From positions 1-18,673 of the forward strand of contig JANPJJ010000015.1 in NCBI GenBank assembly GCA_031425455.1: 18,673 nt of DNA, read 5' to 3'. Below the pieces are notes generated by a model. The model did not search any database. It was not told where the DNA came from and worked only from the letters and a program-made list of their open reading frames with translations. This document shows positions 6,881 through 13,840 of the stretch, piece after piece (within the stretch, counting starts at the first letter, position 1; each line of letters begins with the position of its first letter). The position numbers and the translations under genes were made by a program. The DNA comes from Sandaracinobacteroides sp031425455. GTDB lineage: Bacteria; Pseudomonadota; Alphaproteobacteria; Sphingomonadales; Sphingomonadaceae.

Positions 6881-7024
6881 GCGACTCGACACCTTCTTCA
6901 GCTTTTCGTTGCGGGCTTTCACCAACAACAACTCCCGGCAGACGCCCCCGTTTCGGGGCACCAGCCGGGCCATGAAACCTGGTCCCGCCGCCCTGCCGAC
7001 CCACCGGCATGAACCGGAACGCCC

Positions 7025-7100
7025 TGGCAGGAGTGGAGGGATTCGAACCCCCGGCCCTCGGTTTTGGAGACCGATGCTCTACCAGCTGAGCTACACTCCT
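7025..7100 (-). tRNA. tRNA-Trp (anticodon CCA)
   Basis: On the minus strand the sequence folds as a full cloverleaf: acceptor AGGAGTG pairing with CACTCCT, D-arm AGCTCAGCTGGTAGAGC, anticodon loop CTCCAAA giving anticodon CCA, and T-arm GGGGGTTCGAATCCC. The 3' CCA is encoded (7027-7025). It lies about 145 bases upstream of secE in the same direction, the usual tRNA-Trp-secE-nusG order, and may be processed from the same transcript. A TTGCAC box on the minus strand at 7149-7144 could be its -35 element, but I see no good -10 box. Confidence 0.97.
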
Positions 7101-7166
7101 ACAGGAGCGCGGGAGCGGCGGCCTTACAGGACGGTGTGGAGCCGTGCAAGATTGTTTGAGGTATGA

Positions 7167-7472
7167 GTGTTCTCAGTCCCTGCGGGCGCCGACGTCCCCC
7201 GGCTTGCCTCTGCCCGGATCCTCGCTGCCTATGGCGAGCCCGACGCCGCCGAGCTCGCGGCCGCCGATGCCTTCGGTCCCGCCCGCAATCAGGCTTTTGC
7301 AGACAGCAACAAGCGCACTGCCCATGTCGTGGCCGAGCTGTTGCTGTCACGGAACGGCATCGATCTCACCGCAACGGGCTCCGACGGCGTGCTGACTTTC
7401 CTCGCGCTGGCATCGGGCGATCTGTCCGAAGTTGCACTGACAGTGCGGTTCCGCGCCAACAGCGTTGGTTGA
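7167..7472 (+). pseudogene. Remnant of a Doc/Fic-type toxin gene
   Basis: The in-frame segment from about 7200 to the stop resembles the C-terminal two thirds of Doc toxins, which inactivate EF-Tu by phosphorylation: AAYGEPDAAELAAADAFG, then ARNQAFADSNKRTA, then LLLSRNGIDLTATGSDGVLT. The Fic core HxFxDGNK is degraded to QAFADSNK: the catalytic His is replaced by Gln and the Gly by Ser. About 40 N-terminal residues of a normal Doc of around 125-130 residues are missing, and I see no antitoxin gene beside it. The GTG at 7167 is only the first possible start. It sits between divergent tRNA-Trp and tRNA-Tyr. I read it as an inactivated toxin fragment; a repurposed small protein is possible but less likely. 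Confidence 0.65.
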
Positions 7473-7519
7473 CAAGCCCTCCCCCTTTCGCCATCTGCCC
7501 GCCTCCAAGCCGGGGTTCC

Positions 7520-7605
7520 GGAGGGGTGGCCGAGCGGTCAATGGCAGCAGACTGTAAATCTGCCGGGTTTTCCCTACGTTGGTTCAAATCCAACCCCCTC
7601 CACCA
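7520..7605 (+). tRNA. tRNA-Tyr (anticodon GTA)
   Basis: GGAGGGG at the 5' end pairs with CCCCTCC at the 3' end, followed by discriminator A and an encoded CCA (7603-7605). The D-arm is TGGCCGAGCGGTCAATGGCA, the anticodon loop ACTGTAA gives GTA, and a long variable arm (CCGGGTTTTCCCTACG) marks a class II tRNA, as expected for bacterial tRNA-Tyr. The T-arm is GTTGGTTCAAATCCAAC. The length is 86 bases. Confidence 0.97.
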
Positions 7606-7657
7606 TCGTTTTGGGCGACGGTTTGTGCGCAGCACAAATCCGCGACTCCAAAACGAT
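7605..7657. repeat. Large near-perfect palindrome starting at the 3' end of tRNA-Tyr
   Basis: ATCGTTTTGG (7605-7614) is the exact reverse complement of CCAAAACGAT (7648-7657). Inside it, TTTGTGC (7622-7628) and GCACAAA (7632-7638) form a second stem around a GCA loop, and CGG/CCG extend that stem with a one-base bulge. The first base coincides with the last A of the encoded CCA. There is no T-run after it, so it is not a standard terminator. It could be a dispersed palindromic element or an RNA-processing hairpin. Confidence 0.75.
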
Positions 7658-7829
7658 GCGGCCGGCCTGCGGCAGGCAGGCGAAGCCCAACTGCCGACAG
7701 GACCGACGACGCGGCTCCGCCGCGTAACTTTCTGCTCTTGCTTGTGCCGATCTCTAGCGGACTCGGCGGCTTGGCCGCCGGCCGCCCTTGCACGCGGCTT
7801 CCCCGCTTGGCATAGCCACCCACCGCGGC
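7658..7829. repeat. Cluster of short palindromes between tRNA-Tyr and tRNA-Gly
   Basis: This gap contains no credible gene. It holds three further perfect stems: GCCTGC-G-GCAGGC (7665-7677), ACGCGGC-TCC-GCCGCGT (7709-7725) and CGGCGGC-TTG-GCCGCCG (7764-7780). With the element at 7605-7657 this makes four hairpins in about 225 bases. The triloop palindromes resemble those near rplL at 467-483, 519-533 and 621-635. Confidence 0.6.
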
Positions 7830-7903
7830 GCGGGTATAGCACAATGGTAGTGCAGCAGCCTTCCAAGCTGAATATGCGGGTTCGATTCCCGCTACCCGCT
7901 CCA
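7830..7903 (+). tRNA. tRNA-Gly (anticodon TCC)
   Basis: Acceptor GCGGGTA (7830-7836) pairs with TACCCGC (7893-7899), then discriminator T and an encoded CCA (7901-7903). The D-arm is TAGCACAATGGTAGTGCA, the anticodon loop CTTCCAA gives TCC, and the T-arm is GCGGGTTCGATTCCCGC. The length is 74 bases including CCA. tRNA-Tyr and tRNA-Gly also neighbour each other near secE-nusG in other bacteria. The convergent thioesterase gene ends only ten bases later. Confidence 0.97.
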
Positions 7904-7913
7904 GCCCCCACCC

Positions 7914-8711
7914 CTACCCGAAAACAACCACGCTCTGCCGCCCGCGCATCAGCGGCCGGCCCTCCTCGTCCCACATTGCCATATCCTGCCCGGCATAGCC
8001 CTCGCCCACGCCGTCGTCGCGCGAGTGCAGCAGCAGCCAGCCGGATCCGTCTGCCCGGGCCGGCTCGAACAGGTCGAAGCTCCAGGTCAATGTGCTGATC
8101 ACCATCGGCTGGGTGAAACGGGTGAAGCTGGCCGGCGGCAAGGCATCTCCCATCGCGACCAACGCCACCTGGCCCGGGGTTACGGGCGCGGCATGCCGCA
8201 CCCACAGCAGCAGGTCTCCGCGATCGGCTCCGGCGAACGGACGCAACGGTCCGGCCAACCGCTGGCTCAGGTGCTGCGCGAACGACGGCCCCATCGAACG
8301 ATCGGCCCCCTCGCCCCACAGGGGCGGCGCCTCCCGGACCGGCAGGCAATCCGGCGGCGGCGGCGCCGCGGCCGCCAGCCCGCTCTCCCGCCCGGCGCCG
8401 AACGCATACAGCGCGCGCAGGGCCAGCGTGTCCCCGGCGAACAGGTCGCAGCCCATCGCCGTCACCGACCGGCCCTGCCGCAGGATCGTGGGCACCATCC
8501 GCACCGTTCCGGACGCCGGCCCGACATAGGCGATCTGCCCGGCCCTGAGCGGCGGCAGCCCCGGCTCGGCCAGCTCGCAAGCGCGGAGCGCCAGCGCGGC
8601 AGACAATCCGCCATACAGGGTGCGCCCCTGCAGCCAGTCGTCGGGGGGCGTCGCCACGAAGCCTACCCCTTCAGCGGTCACGCCGGCCATCACCGAATCG
8701 AAGCTCGCCAT
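7914..8711 (-). CDS. TesB-like acyl-CoA thioesterase, double hotdog
   Basis: The protein probably hydrolyses acyl-CoA thioesters in the cytoplasm; the substrate cannot be read from sequence. The 265-residue product has two hotdog halves. The first carries DDWLQGRTLYGGLSAALALR (about residues 25-44), the central-helix signature of TesB-like proteins. The second has PMVISTLTWSFDLFEP and ends in GQDMAMWDEEGRPLMRGRQS. The frame is open about 36 codons further upstream; I chose the ATG at 8711 because GGGAGG stands five bases before it and homologous domains begin there. It is divergent from rlmB (70-base gap) and convergent with tRNA-Gly. Exact subfamily is unsure. Confidence 0.85.
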   Translation of the reverse strand: MASFDSVMAGVTAEGVGFVATPPDDWLQGRTLYGGLSAALALRACELAEPGLPPLRAGQIAYVGPASGTVRMVPTILRQGRSVTAMGCDLFAGDTLALRALYAFGAGRESGLAAAAPPPPDCLPVREAPPLWGEGADRSMGPSFAQHLSQRLAGPLRPFAGADRGDLLLWVRHAAPVTPGQVALVAMGDALPPASFTRFTQPMVISTLTWSFDLFEPARADGSGWLLLHSRDDGVGEGYAGQDMAMWDEEGRPLMRGRQSVVVFG

Positions 8712-8781
8712 CGCCGCCTCCCTTTGCAGTCCGCCCTCTCCCACCCTTGCGCTCGCATCCACCCACGCTACTGACAGGCGG

Positions 8782-9543
8782 ATGGGACGCAGACCGAACA
8801 AACGCCATGGCACCGCCAACCGGCCCGATCCGAGCCGGCCGCGCTTCTATGGCAGACACGCGGTCTATGCGGCGCTCGACAACCCGGCACGCAAGCTGCG
8901 GAAGCTGTTCGGCACCCATGAAGAACTCGCCAAGATCGTGCTCCCGGAAGGCCTCGCGATCCAATATGGCGACGCGCAGGATCTCGGCCGGCTGGTGCCG
9001 ATCGATGCGCCGCACCAGGGCCTCGTTCTGGAAGTCGAGCCGCTGGAAACCCCCTGGCTCGACGAAGTGCTGCTCGATCCGGACCCGGCCCGGCCGCTGG
9101 TGCTGCTGGACCAGGTGACCGACCCGCACAATGTCGGGGCCATCATCCGCTCGGCGGCGGCCTTCGGCGCGCGCGCGATCATCACCCAGGATCGGCACTC
9201 CCCGCCGGAATCCGGCGCTCTCGCGCGCTCGGCGTCGGGCGCGCTCGAAGCGCTGCCCTGGGTGCGCGTGGTCAATCTCGCCCGCGCGCTGGAGGAGATC
9301 GCCGAAGCCGGATACTGGCGCGTCGGGCTTGCCGGTGAAGCCGACCTGCCCCTCGCCGAAGCCCTCACCCCCGCTCCCCAGGCGTTGGTGCTGGGCGCAG
9401 AAGGCGAAGGCATGCGCCACAACACGAGGGAGCATGTGGACGTCCTCGCCCGGCTGCCGATTACCCGTGCCGTCGAAAGTCTGAACGTCTCGAACGCCGC
9501 GGCAATCGCGCTTTATGCGGTCGCTTCACGCTCCCCGAAATAG
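8782..9543 (+). CDS. rlmB: 23S rRNA (guanosine-2'-O)-methyltransferase, TrmH/SpoU family
   Basis: A SPOUT-class enzyme that methylates a ribose 2'-OH, most likely G2251 of 23S rRNA (E. coli numbering), with S-adenosylmethionine. The 253-residue product has an N-terminal substrate-binding domain (FYGRHAVYAALDNPARKLRK) and a C-terminal knotted domain. SpoU motifs are clear: DQVTDPHNVGAIIRSAAAFG near residue 117, LVLGAEGEGMRH near 203 and SLNVSNAAAIALYA near 233. I chose the ATG at 8782 for family length; the ribosome site AGGCGG is weak. Its 3' end overlaps by about 31 bases with the inferred original 3' end of the convergent DUF29 pseudogene. RlmB is the best choice within the TrmH family, but other targets are possible. 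Confidence 0.9.
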   Translation: MGRRPNKRHGTANRPDPSRPRFYGRHAVYAALDNPARKLRKLFGTHEELAKIVLPEGLAIQYGDAQDLGRLVPIDAPHQGLVLEVEPLETPWLDEVLLDPDPARPLVLLDQVTDPHNVGAIIRSAAAFGARAIITQDRHSPPESGALARSASGALEALPWVRVVNLARALEEIAEAGYWRVGLAGEADLPLAEALTPAPQALVLGAEGEGMRHNTREHVDVLARLPITRAVESLNVSNAAAIALYAVASRSPK

Positions 9544-10001
9544 CTTTCGTCGAGCAGCTGCTCGATCGTGTATCTTGATAACCCGATCCACAAGTTGCTC
9601 TTCTTCCTCGCGCAGGCCCGCCGTCGCAGTCGCTACAGCGGCAGCCCATTCCTCATCCAGATACTCGGGTAACCGGCGGCGAAGGCTGGGGTTTCTGCGC
9701 AGCCGTCGTTGCATTCGTGCATGCTGCTCGACAACGGTTTTGCGCCATCCGCGCCGCGGCTCCACATCGGCTGCTGCATCCAGCTTCAGAAGAGGCTCCA
9801 CCAGCCGTGCCATATGACTGCTGCTGGCGTGCGCCTGTTCGCCCCCCAAACTCTCGATCTCCTCGATGATGTTGTCGAGGTCGATCGCCTGGAAAGCGCG
9901 AGCGCGGAGCAGGGCCGTTTGCGCCTCACACCAGGCAGCCACATCTGTCTCATAAAAGCATCGTCGCGCTCCGGCGTCCCGATGTTGACCTGCCGGTTCA
10001 T
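9513..10001 (-). pseudogene. DUF29 family gene with two apparent frameshifts
   Basis: DUF29 proteins are short helical proteins of unknown function. Three pieces of one appear in two reading frames. The start is ATG 10001, 14 bases after the gshA stop: MNRQVNIGTPERDDAF. Near 9954-9957 the frame must change to continue with FYETDVAAWCEAQTALLRAR, LDNIIEEIESLGGEQA and RRNPSLRRRLPEYLDEEW. Between about 9600 and 9570 it changes back to give YTIEQLLDESYFGE, the typical DUF29 C-terminus, with a stop at 9515-9513. The two outer pieces share one frame, as expected for one base lost (GCTTTTATG with four T where five would fit) and one base gained. As it stands the middle frame has no nearby start. It is either a broken gene or two sequence errors. 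It is probably the last member of an rsmE-gshA operon. Confidence 0.7.
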
Positions 10002-10015
10002 GCCGTTCCCATGGC

Positions 10016-11389
10016 CTAAAACCGGGCTTCCTCCCACAGCGGATCGATCCGACCGCCCCACCGCCCATGGAATGCTTCCAGATGCCGCTCGGCCAGCGTC
10101 TTGCCGCTTTCCGCAATCTCGAACAGCGGCGCCAGGAACCCAGCCTCGCTGTCGCCGATGCCGTTCTCCCGGGCGCGCCGGTCCAGCCCGCCGCTCGCGA
10201 TCGCCAGCACCTCCTTCGCCAGCGCCTGCATCGTTCCTCCACCCGGCACCGTCGCCTTCAGCGCCAGCCTCGGGACCTCGTCCCGCATCGTCTGCTGCGC
10301 CTCGATCGGCCAATTCTTCACCAGGTCCCACGCTGCATCCAGCGATGTCTGGTCATAGAGCAGCCCGACCCACAGCGCCGGCAGCGCGCAGATCCGGCTC
10401 TGCGGCCCGCTGTCCGACCCGCGCATCTCCAGATAGCCCTTCAGCCGGACTTCCGGGAACGCCGTCGAAAGATGATCCTTCCAGTCCCCATAGGTCGCGC
10501 GCTCGCCGGGCAGCACGTCCAGCCGCCCGTCGATGAAGTCTTGGAACGACAGCCCGGCCGCATCGACATATTTCCCTTTGCGAAACGCAAAATACATCGG
10601 CACGTCCAGCGCATATTCGGCATAGCGCTCATATCCGAACCCCTCGTCGAACACGAAGGGCAGCATCCCCGTTCGCGCCGGGTCGGTGTCGGTCCAGATA
10701 TGGCTTCGATAGCTGAGGTAGCCGTTAGGCCTCCCTTCGGTGAACGGCGAATTGGCGAACAGCGCCGTCCCCAGCGGCTGCAGCGCCAGCGACACCCTGA
10801 ACTTCTTCACCATGTCCGCTTCGGAGGCATAGTCCAGGTTGGTCTGCACCGTGCAGGTGCGCAGCATCATGTCCAGCCCCAGCGAGCCGACCCGAGGCAT
10901 GTGCCGGCGCATGATGGCATAGCGTCCCTTCGGCATCACCGGCAGGTCCTCGCGCCGCGCCACCGGGTTGAACCCCAGCCCCAGGAACCCCAGGCCGAGT
11001 TCCGCGCCGATCTCCAGGCATTGTCGCCGGTGCCGCCCGGTCTCTTCGCAGGTCTGGTGCAGCGTCTCCAGCATCGCGCCCGACAGCTCGAACTGCCCCG
11101 CCGGCTCCAGGCTCAAACTGCCGTCCGGGCCGTTGGCGGCGATCACCTTGCCGTCTTCGAACACCGGCTCCCAGCCGAACCGCCCGAAAGCCATCAGCAG
11201 GTCTCGGATGCCGTTCGGCTCCTCCCAGCTCGGCTGCGCATGATCGACCAAGCGGAACACGAACTTCTCATGCTCGGTACCGATCCGCCAGTCGGGCCGG
11301 GGCTTTTCGCCCCGTTCGAACAGATGGATCAGGTCTGCCTTCGTTTCGATGAGCGCGCCGTCGCCCACAGCTTCCAGTCGATTGCTCAT
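10016..11389 (-). CDS. gshA: Glutamate-cysteine ligase
   Basis: It catalyses ATP-dependent joining of glutamate and cysteine, the first step of glutathione synthesis, in the cytoplasm. The 457-residue product is of the alphaproteobacterial/plant type rather than the E. coli type: WRIGTEHEKFVFRL near the N-terminus, GPDGSLSLEPAGQFELSGA, PVMPKGRYAIMRRHMP, TCTVQTNLDYASEADMVKKF, FANSPFTEGRPNGYLSYRSH, and YLEMRGSDSGPQSRICALPA. The length is normal. Its ATG overlaps the rsmE stop by four bases (ATGA), so the two genes are probably translationally coupled. The DUF29 remnant follows. Rightward antisense frames across it are GC artefacts. Confidence 0.95.
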   Translation of the reverse strand: MSNRLEAVGDGALIETKADLIHLFERGEKPRPDWRIGTEHEKFVFRLVDHAQPSWEEPNGIRDLLMAFGRFGWEPVFEDGKVIAANGPDGSLSLEPAGQFELSGAMLETLHQTCEETGRHRRQCLEIGAELGLGFLGLGFNPVARREDLPVMPKGRYAIMRRHMPRVGSLGLDMMLRTCTVQTNLDYASEADMVKKFRVSLALQPLGTALFANSPFTEGRPNGYLSYRSHIWTDTDPARTGMLPFVFDEGFGYERYAEYALDVPMYFAFRKGKYVDAAGLSFQDFIDGRLDVLPGERATYGDWKDHLSTAFPEVRLKGYLEMRGSDSGPQSRICALPALWVGLLYDQTSLDAAWDLVKNWPIEAQQTMRDEVPRLALKATVPGGGTMQALAKEVLAIASGGLDRRARENGIGDSEAGFLAPLFEIAESGKTLAERHLEAFHGRWGGRIDPLWEEARF

Positions 11390-12159
11390 AAGCCGGGCCT
11401 TAGCGGCGGCGCCAACGCCGCGCCAGCCGAATATGAGCCGTGCTCAGCAACCGCCTGGAACTGCGAAATCGCCGCCACCACCGCGGTATCCGCCCGCAGG
11501 ATGCGCGGCCCCAGCGACAATCGCCGCACGTTCGGCGCAGCCAGGATCGCCGCCCGCTCCCCGGCTGAGAACCCGCCCTCCGGCCCGATCAGGATCGCGG
11601 CGGGCAGACCTGGCCGCAGCCTCGCCATTGCCTCGCCGCCCTCCTCGTCGGCAAAGATCAACAGCCGCTCACGGTCCCAAGCCGTCAGCATCGGCAACAG
11701 CGGCACGGCAGCCTTCAGCACCGGCAAGGCGGTACGCTCGCATTGTTCGGCCGCCTCCACCATATGCGCCTTCAGCTTCGCCGAGTTCAGCTTCTCCCGG
11801 TTGGTGCGCTCGGTCAGCACCGGCACGATGCGGCTCACCCCCAGCTCGGTCGCCTTCTCCACCGTCCAGGCAAAGCGCTCGCGACGGATCGGCGCCGCCA
11901 GGAGCCAGAGGTCGGGGACCGGCTCCCTCGGCCGCAGCCGAGCCCCCACGCGCAGCACCAGCGCCCGCTTTGTCAGCGTCTCGATCGCGGCGTCCCACTC
12001 GCCGGTCACGTCATCGAACAGCGCCACCCGGCTGCCCATCCCCAGCCGCAGCACATTGCCCAGATAATGCGCCTGCCCGCCCTCCAGCGGCACGGCCGCG
12101 CCCTCGCTCAAGGGCATGCCGGGAGGCGTGTCGACGAAAAGGCGGGGGACTTGACGCAT
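11386..12159 (-). CDS. rsmE: 16S rRNA (uracil(1498)-N3)-methyltransferase
   Basis: A SPOUT methyltransferase that modifies U1498 in helix 44 of 16S rRNA. The 257-residue product begins MRQVPRLFVDTPPG with an N-terminal PUA-like domain (HYLGNVLRLGMGSRVALFDD). Family motifs follow: RERFAWTVEKATELGV (93-108), RIVPVLTERTNREKLN (110-125), EAAEQCERTALPVL (135-148), IGPEGGFSAGE (191-201) and LSLGPRILRADTAV (215-228). It is the first gene of a leftward unit with gshA. Only 34 bases separate its start from the divergent cerR-like gene, so promoters of the two must overlap or leaders are very short. No strong ribosome site is seen. Confidence 0.95.
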   Translation of the reverse strand: MRQVPRLFVDTPPGMPLSEGAAVPLEGGQAHYLGNVLRLGMGSRVALFDDVTGEWDAAIETLTKRALVLRVGARLRPREPVPDLWLLAAPIRRERFAWTVEKATELGVSRIVPVLTERTNREKLNSAKLKAHMVEAAEQCERTALPVLKAAVPLLPMLTAWDRERLLIFADEEGGEAMARLRPGLPAAILIGPEGGFSAGERAAILAAPNVRRLSLGPRILRADTAVVAAISQFQAVAEHGSYSAGAALAPPLRPGL

Positions 12160-12193
12160 GGCGCCCCGCTACCACGCAAGCTAGACCGGTCAA

Positions 12194-13114
12194 ATGACAC
12201 TCACGCTCGCAATCACCGGCGGCACCGGATTTGTCGGCGGGCACGCGCTTGCCCGGGCAGTCGCCCGCGGCCACCGGGTGAAGGCGCTCGCCCGCCGGCC
12301 GCAACCCCCGCGCGACGGGGTGGAATGGATCCCCGGAAGCCTTGCCGATGCCTCTGCCCTCGCCCGCCTGGCAGAAGGCGCCGACGCCGTCCTTCACATC
12401 GCCGGGGTCACCAACGCCGCCACCGCAGCCGGGTTCGAAGCCGGCAATGTGCTGGGAACCGCCTTCCTCCGTCGCGCCGTCGGGGCCTGCCCGCTGGTTC
12501 ATGTCTCCTCGCTCGCAGCGCGCGAACCCGGGCTCAGTCGCTACGGCGCCAGCAAGCGCCAGGGCGAGGCGATTGCGCGCGGTGCCGCCGGACGGGTCGT
12601 CATCGTCCGCCCGCCCGGCGTCTACGGCCCGGGCGACACCGAGTTTCTCACCCTGTTCAAGGCCGTGCAGACCGGCTTCGTACCCCTCCCTGCCGGCGCC
12701 ATCGCCTCCATGCTCTACGGGCCCGACCTCGCCGCTGCCCTCGTCGCGCTCGCCGAAGACCTGGTCGGCGAGGGCCGCAGCGCGGGCCGCTGCTTCGAGA
12801 TCGACGACGGCGCCGGGGGCGTCCCCCAGGCCTTTGTTGCGCGCAGCATCGGTGCAGCATTGGGCGTCGGCGTACGCAGCATCGACGTTCCCGCGCCCCT
12901 GCTGAAACTCGGCGCTGCGGCCGACACCGCCTGGTCGAAGCTCGCCGGCCGCCTCCCGAAACTCAGCTTCGATCGCGCCGGCTATCTCGCCCACAAGGAC
13001 TGGTCCGCCGACAGCGCCCCGCTTCGTTCGCTCGGCATCTGGCAACCCCAGACCCGGCTGGACGACGGGATGGCCGCCACCGCCGCCTGGTACCGGGCAA
13101 AGGGTCTGCTGTGA
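12194..13114 (+). CDS. NAD(P)-dependent epimerase/reductase, candidate ceramide reductase
   Basis: An extended short-chain dehydrogenase-like enzyme. The 306-residue product has the dinucleotide motif ITGGTGFVGGH (G9, G12, G15) and the catalytic YGASK (Tyr117, Lys121) after HVSSLAA. The product resembles NDUFA9-like reductases. In Caulobacter a protein of this class, encoded near SPT and its ACP, is CerR, reported to reduce 3-ketoceramide in bacterial ceramide synthesis. Here it heads a rightward set: its stop overlaps the start of a membrane protein by four bases (GTGA), followed by an ACP and SPT. The CerR assignment is therefore motif plus context, not proof. No clear Shine-Dalgarno is present before the ATG, and the divergent rsmE begins only 34 bases away. 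Confidence 0.8.
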   Translation: MTLTLAITGGTGFVGGHALARAVARGHRVKALARRPQPPRDGVEWIPGSLADASALARLAEGADAVLHIAGVTNAATAAGFEAGNVLGTAFLRRAVGACPLVHVSSLAAREPGLSRYGASKRQGEAIARGAAGRVVIVRPPGVYGPGDTEFLTLFKAVQTGFVPLPAGAIASMLYGPDLAAALVALAEDLVGEGRSAGRCFEIDDGAGGVPQAFVARSIGAALGVGVRSIDVPAPLLKLGAAADTAWSKLAGRLPKLSFDRAGYLAHKDWSADSAPLRSLGIWQPQTRLDDGMAATAAWYRAKGLL

Positions 13115-13503
13115 TTCCAGCAATCCGGGCGGGAGCGCTCTATTTTGCTGCGGTGTTCGCGCTCGGTTTCCTTCTGGGCACGATCCGCGTGATGGCGCTG
13201 GTGCCGAACCTGGGAGAAGCCGCGGCCGTGTTGCTGGAGCTGCCTGTCATGTTGGCGGCGTCGTGGTTCCTGTGCGGGCTGGTGCTGAGCCGTATTCCCG
13301 TAAAGCCGTCTCCGGCTTTACGACTGCTCATGGGTGCAGTCGCGTTCCTGCTGCTGATGACAGCCGAGCTCGTCCTTGGCCTGTTGATGGGCAACTCGCT
13401 TCAGGGCTGGCTGGCTGGATTTTCCACGCTTGCCGGCGCGCTCGGTCTTTCGGCCCAGGTCCTGTATGCCCTGTTCCCGTTCTGGCAGACAGGGCGGGCC
13501 TGA
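13111..13503 (+). CDS. Small four-helix membrane protein in the sphingolipid operon
   Basis: I do not recognise the family. The GTG start at 13111 overlaps the preceding stop (GTGA), so translation is probably coupled to the reductase. The 130-residue product has four likely membrane helices at about 5-25, 37-58, 70-93 and 100-122, with short loops and no periplasmic domain. The loop between helices 2 and 3 (SRIPVKPSPALRL) is basic and probably cytoplasmic. The only cysteine is in helix 2 (WFLCGL). A perfect 10-bp palindrome lies inside the DNA for that loop. The position between the reductase and the ACP/SPT pair suggests a role in sphingolipid assembly or handling at the inner membrane, but this is only context. 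The stop is 63 bases before the ACP start. Confidence 0.8.
   Translation: MIPAIRAGALYFAAVFALGFLLGTIRVMALVPNLGEAAAVLLELPVMLAASWFLCGLVLSRIPVKPSPALRLLMGAVAFLLLMTAELVLGLLMGNSLQGWLAGFSTLAGALGLSAQVLYALFPFWQTGRA
13299..13322. repeat. Perfect 10-bp palindrome inside the membrane-protein gene
   Basis: CGTAAAGCCG (13299-13308) is separated by TCTC from CGGCTTTACG (13313-13322). It covers the codons of the loop between helices 2 and 3. Such a stable RNA hairpin in the middle of a coding region could slow ribosomes or be a trace of a palindromic insert that kept the frame. Confidence 0.7.
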
Positions 13504-13566
13504 ACCGTCCCGCTTCCTGCCACATTCGCATGACATCGGCGCCTGCACCCCTATATGGAGCCCGTG

Positions 13567-13806
13567 ATGGACCGTCCCGAAACCTATGCCCGCCTGAACG
13601 AGCTGATTGCGCCCTTCAACAAGAAGGGCATCGTCGTGACCGAAACCACCAGCTTCGCCGACGATCTGGAGCTCGATTCGCTAACCGTCATGGACCTTGT
13701 CGCCAATATCGAGGACGAGTGGGACATCAACATGCCGCTGAATCTGCTGCCCGATCTGGAGACGGTCGGTCAGCTGACCGACGCGGTCCTCAGGCTGAAA
13801 GCCTGA
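13567..13806 (+). CDS. Acyl carrier protein dedicated to sphingolipid synthesis
   Basis: A 79-residue acidic carrier protein that would hold an acyl chain on a phosphopantetheine arm. The attachment site is Ser38 in LELDSLTVMDL, the DSL motif, followed by the acidic recognition helix (VANIEDEWDINMP). I chose the ATG at 13567 because GGAG stands six bases before it; an ATG four codons upstream (13555) has none. The sequence differs from housekeeping AcpP (which usually has DSLDTVEL here), so it is a specialised ACP. It lies 34 bases before SPT. In Caulobacter an ACP gene beside SPT is required for sphingolipid synthesis, with acyl-ACP proposed as the SPT substrate; the same role is likely here. 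Confidence 0.92.
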   Translation: MDRPETYARLNELIAPFNKKGIVVTETTSFADDLELDSLTVMDLVANIEDEWDINMPLNLLPDLETVGQLTDAVLRLKA

Positions 13807-13840
13807 TCATGCAACAGAGGCAGGCTGAAGGGCTGAGAAG

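Noticed and set aside
6666..7010. A 115-residue N-terminal extension of NusG
   Set aside because: It overlaps secE in another frame and is low complexity; NusG begins at MSRWYIIHAYS.
7101..7166. Search for an antitoxin or N-terminal Doc part before the toxin remnant
   Set aside because: No frame in this short stretch gives a Phd-like or Doc-like N-terminus.
7366..8580. A 404-codon minus-strand frame covering tRNA-Tyr and tRNA-Gly
   Set aside because: It runs antisense through two tRNA genes and out of frame across the thioesterase; it has no domain.
10067..12067. A 666-codon open frame on the plus strand opposite gshA and rsmE
   Set aside because: Both antisense genes have clear family motifs; this frame is Arg/Pro/Gln-rich without any recognisable motif.
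11743..13110. Long upstream part of the frame that ends as the four-helix membrane protein
   Set aside because: It overlaps rsmE antisense and the reductase in another frame and has no domain. The real gene begins at the GTG at 13111, where membrane helices start.
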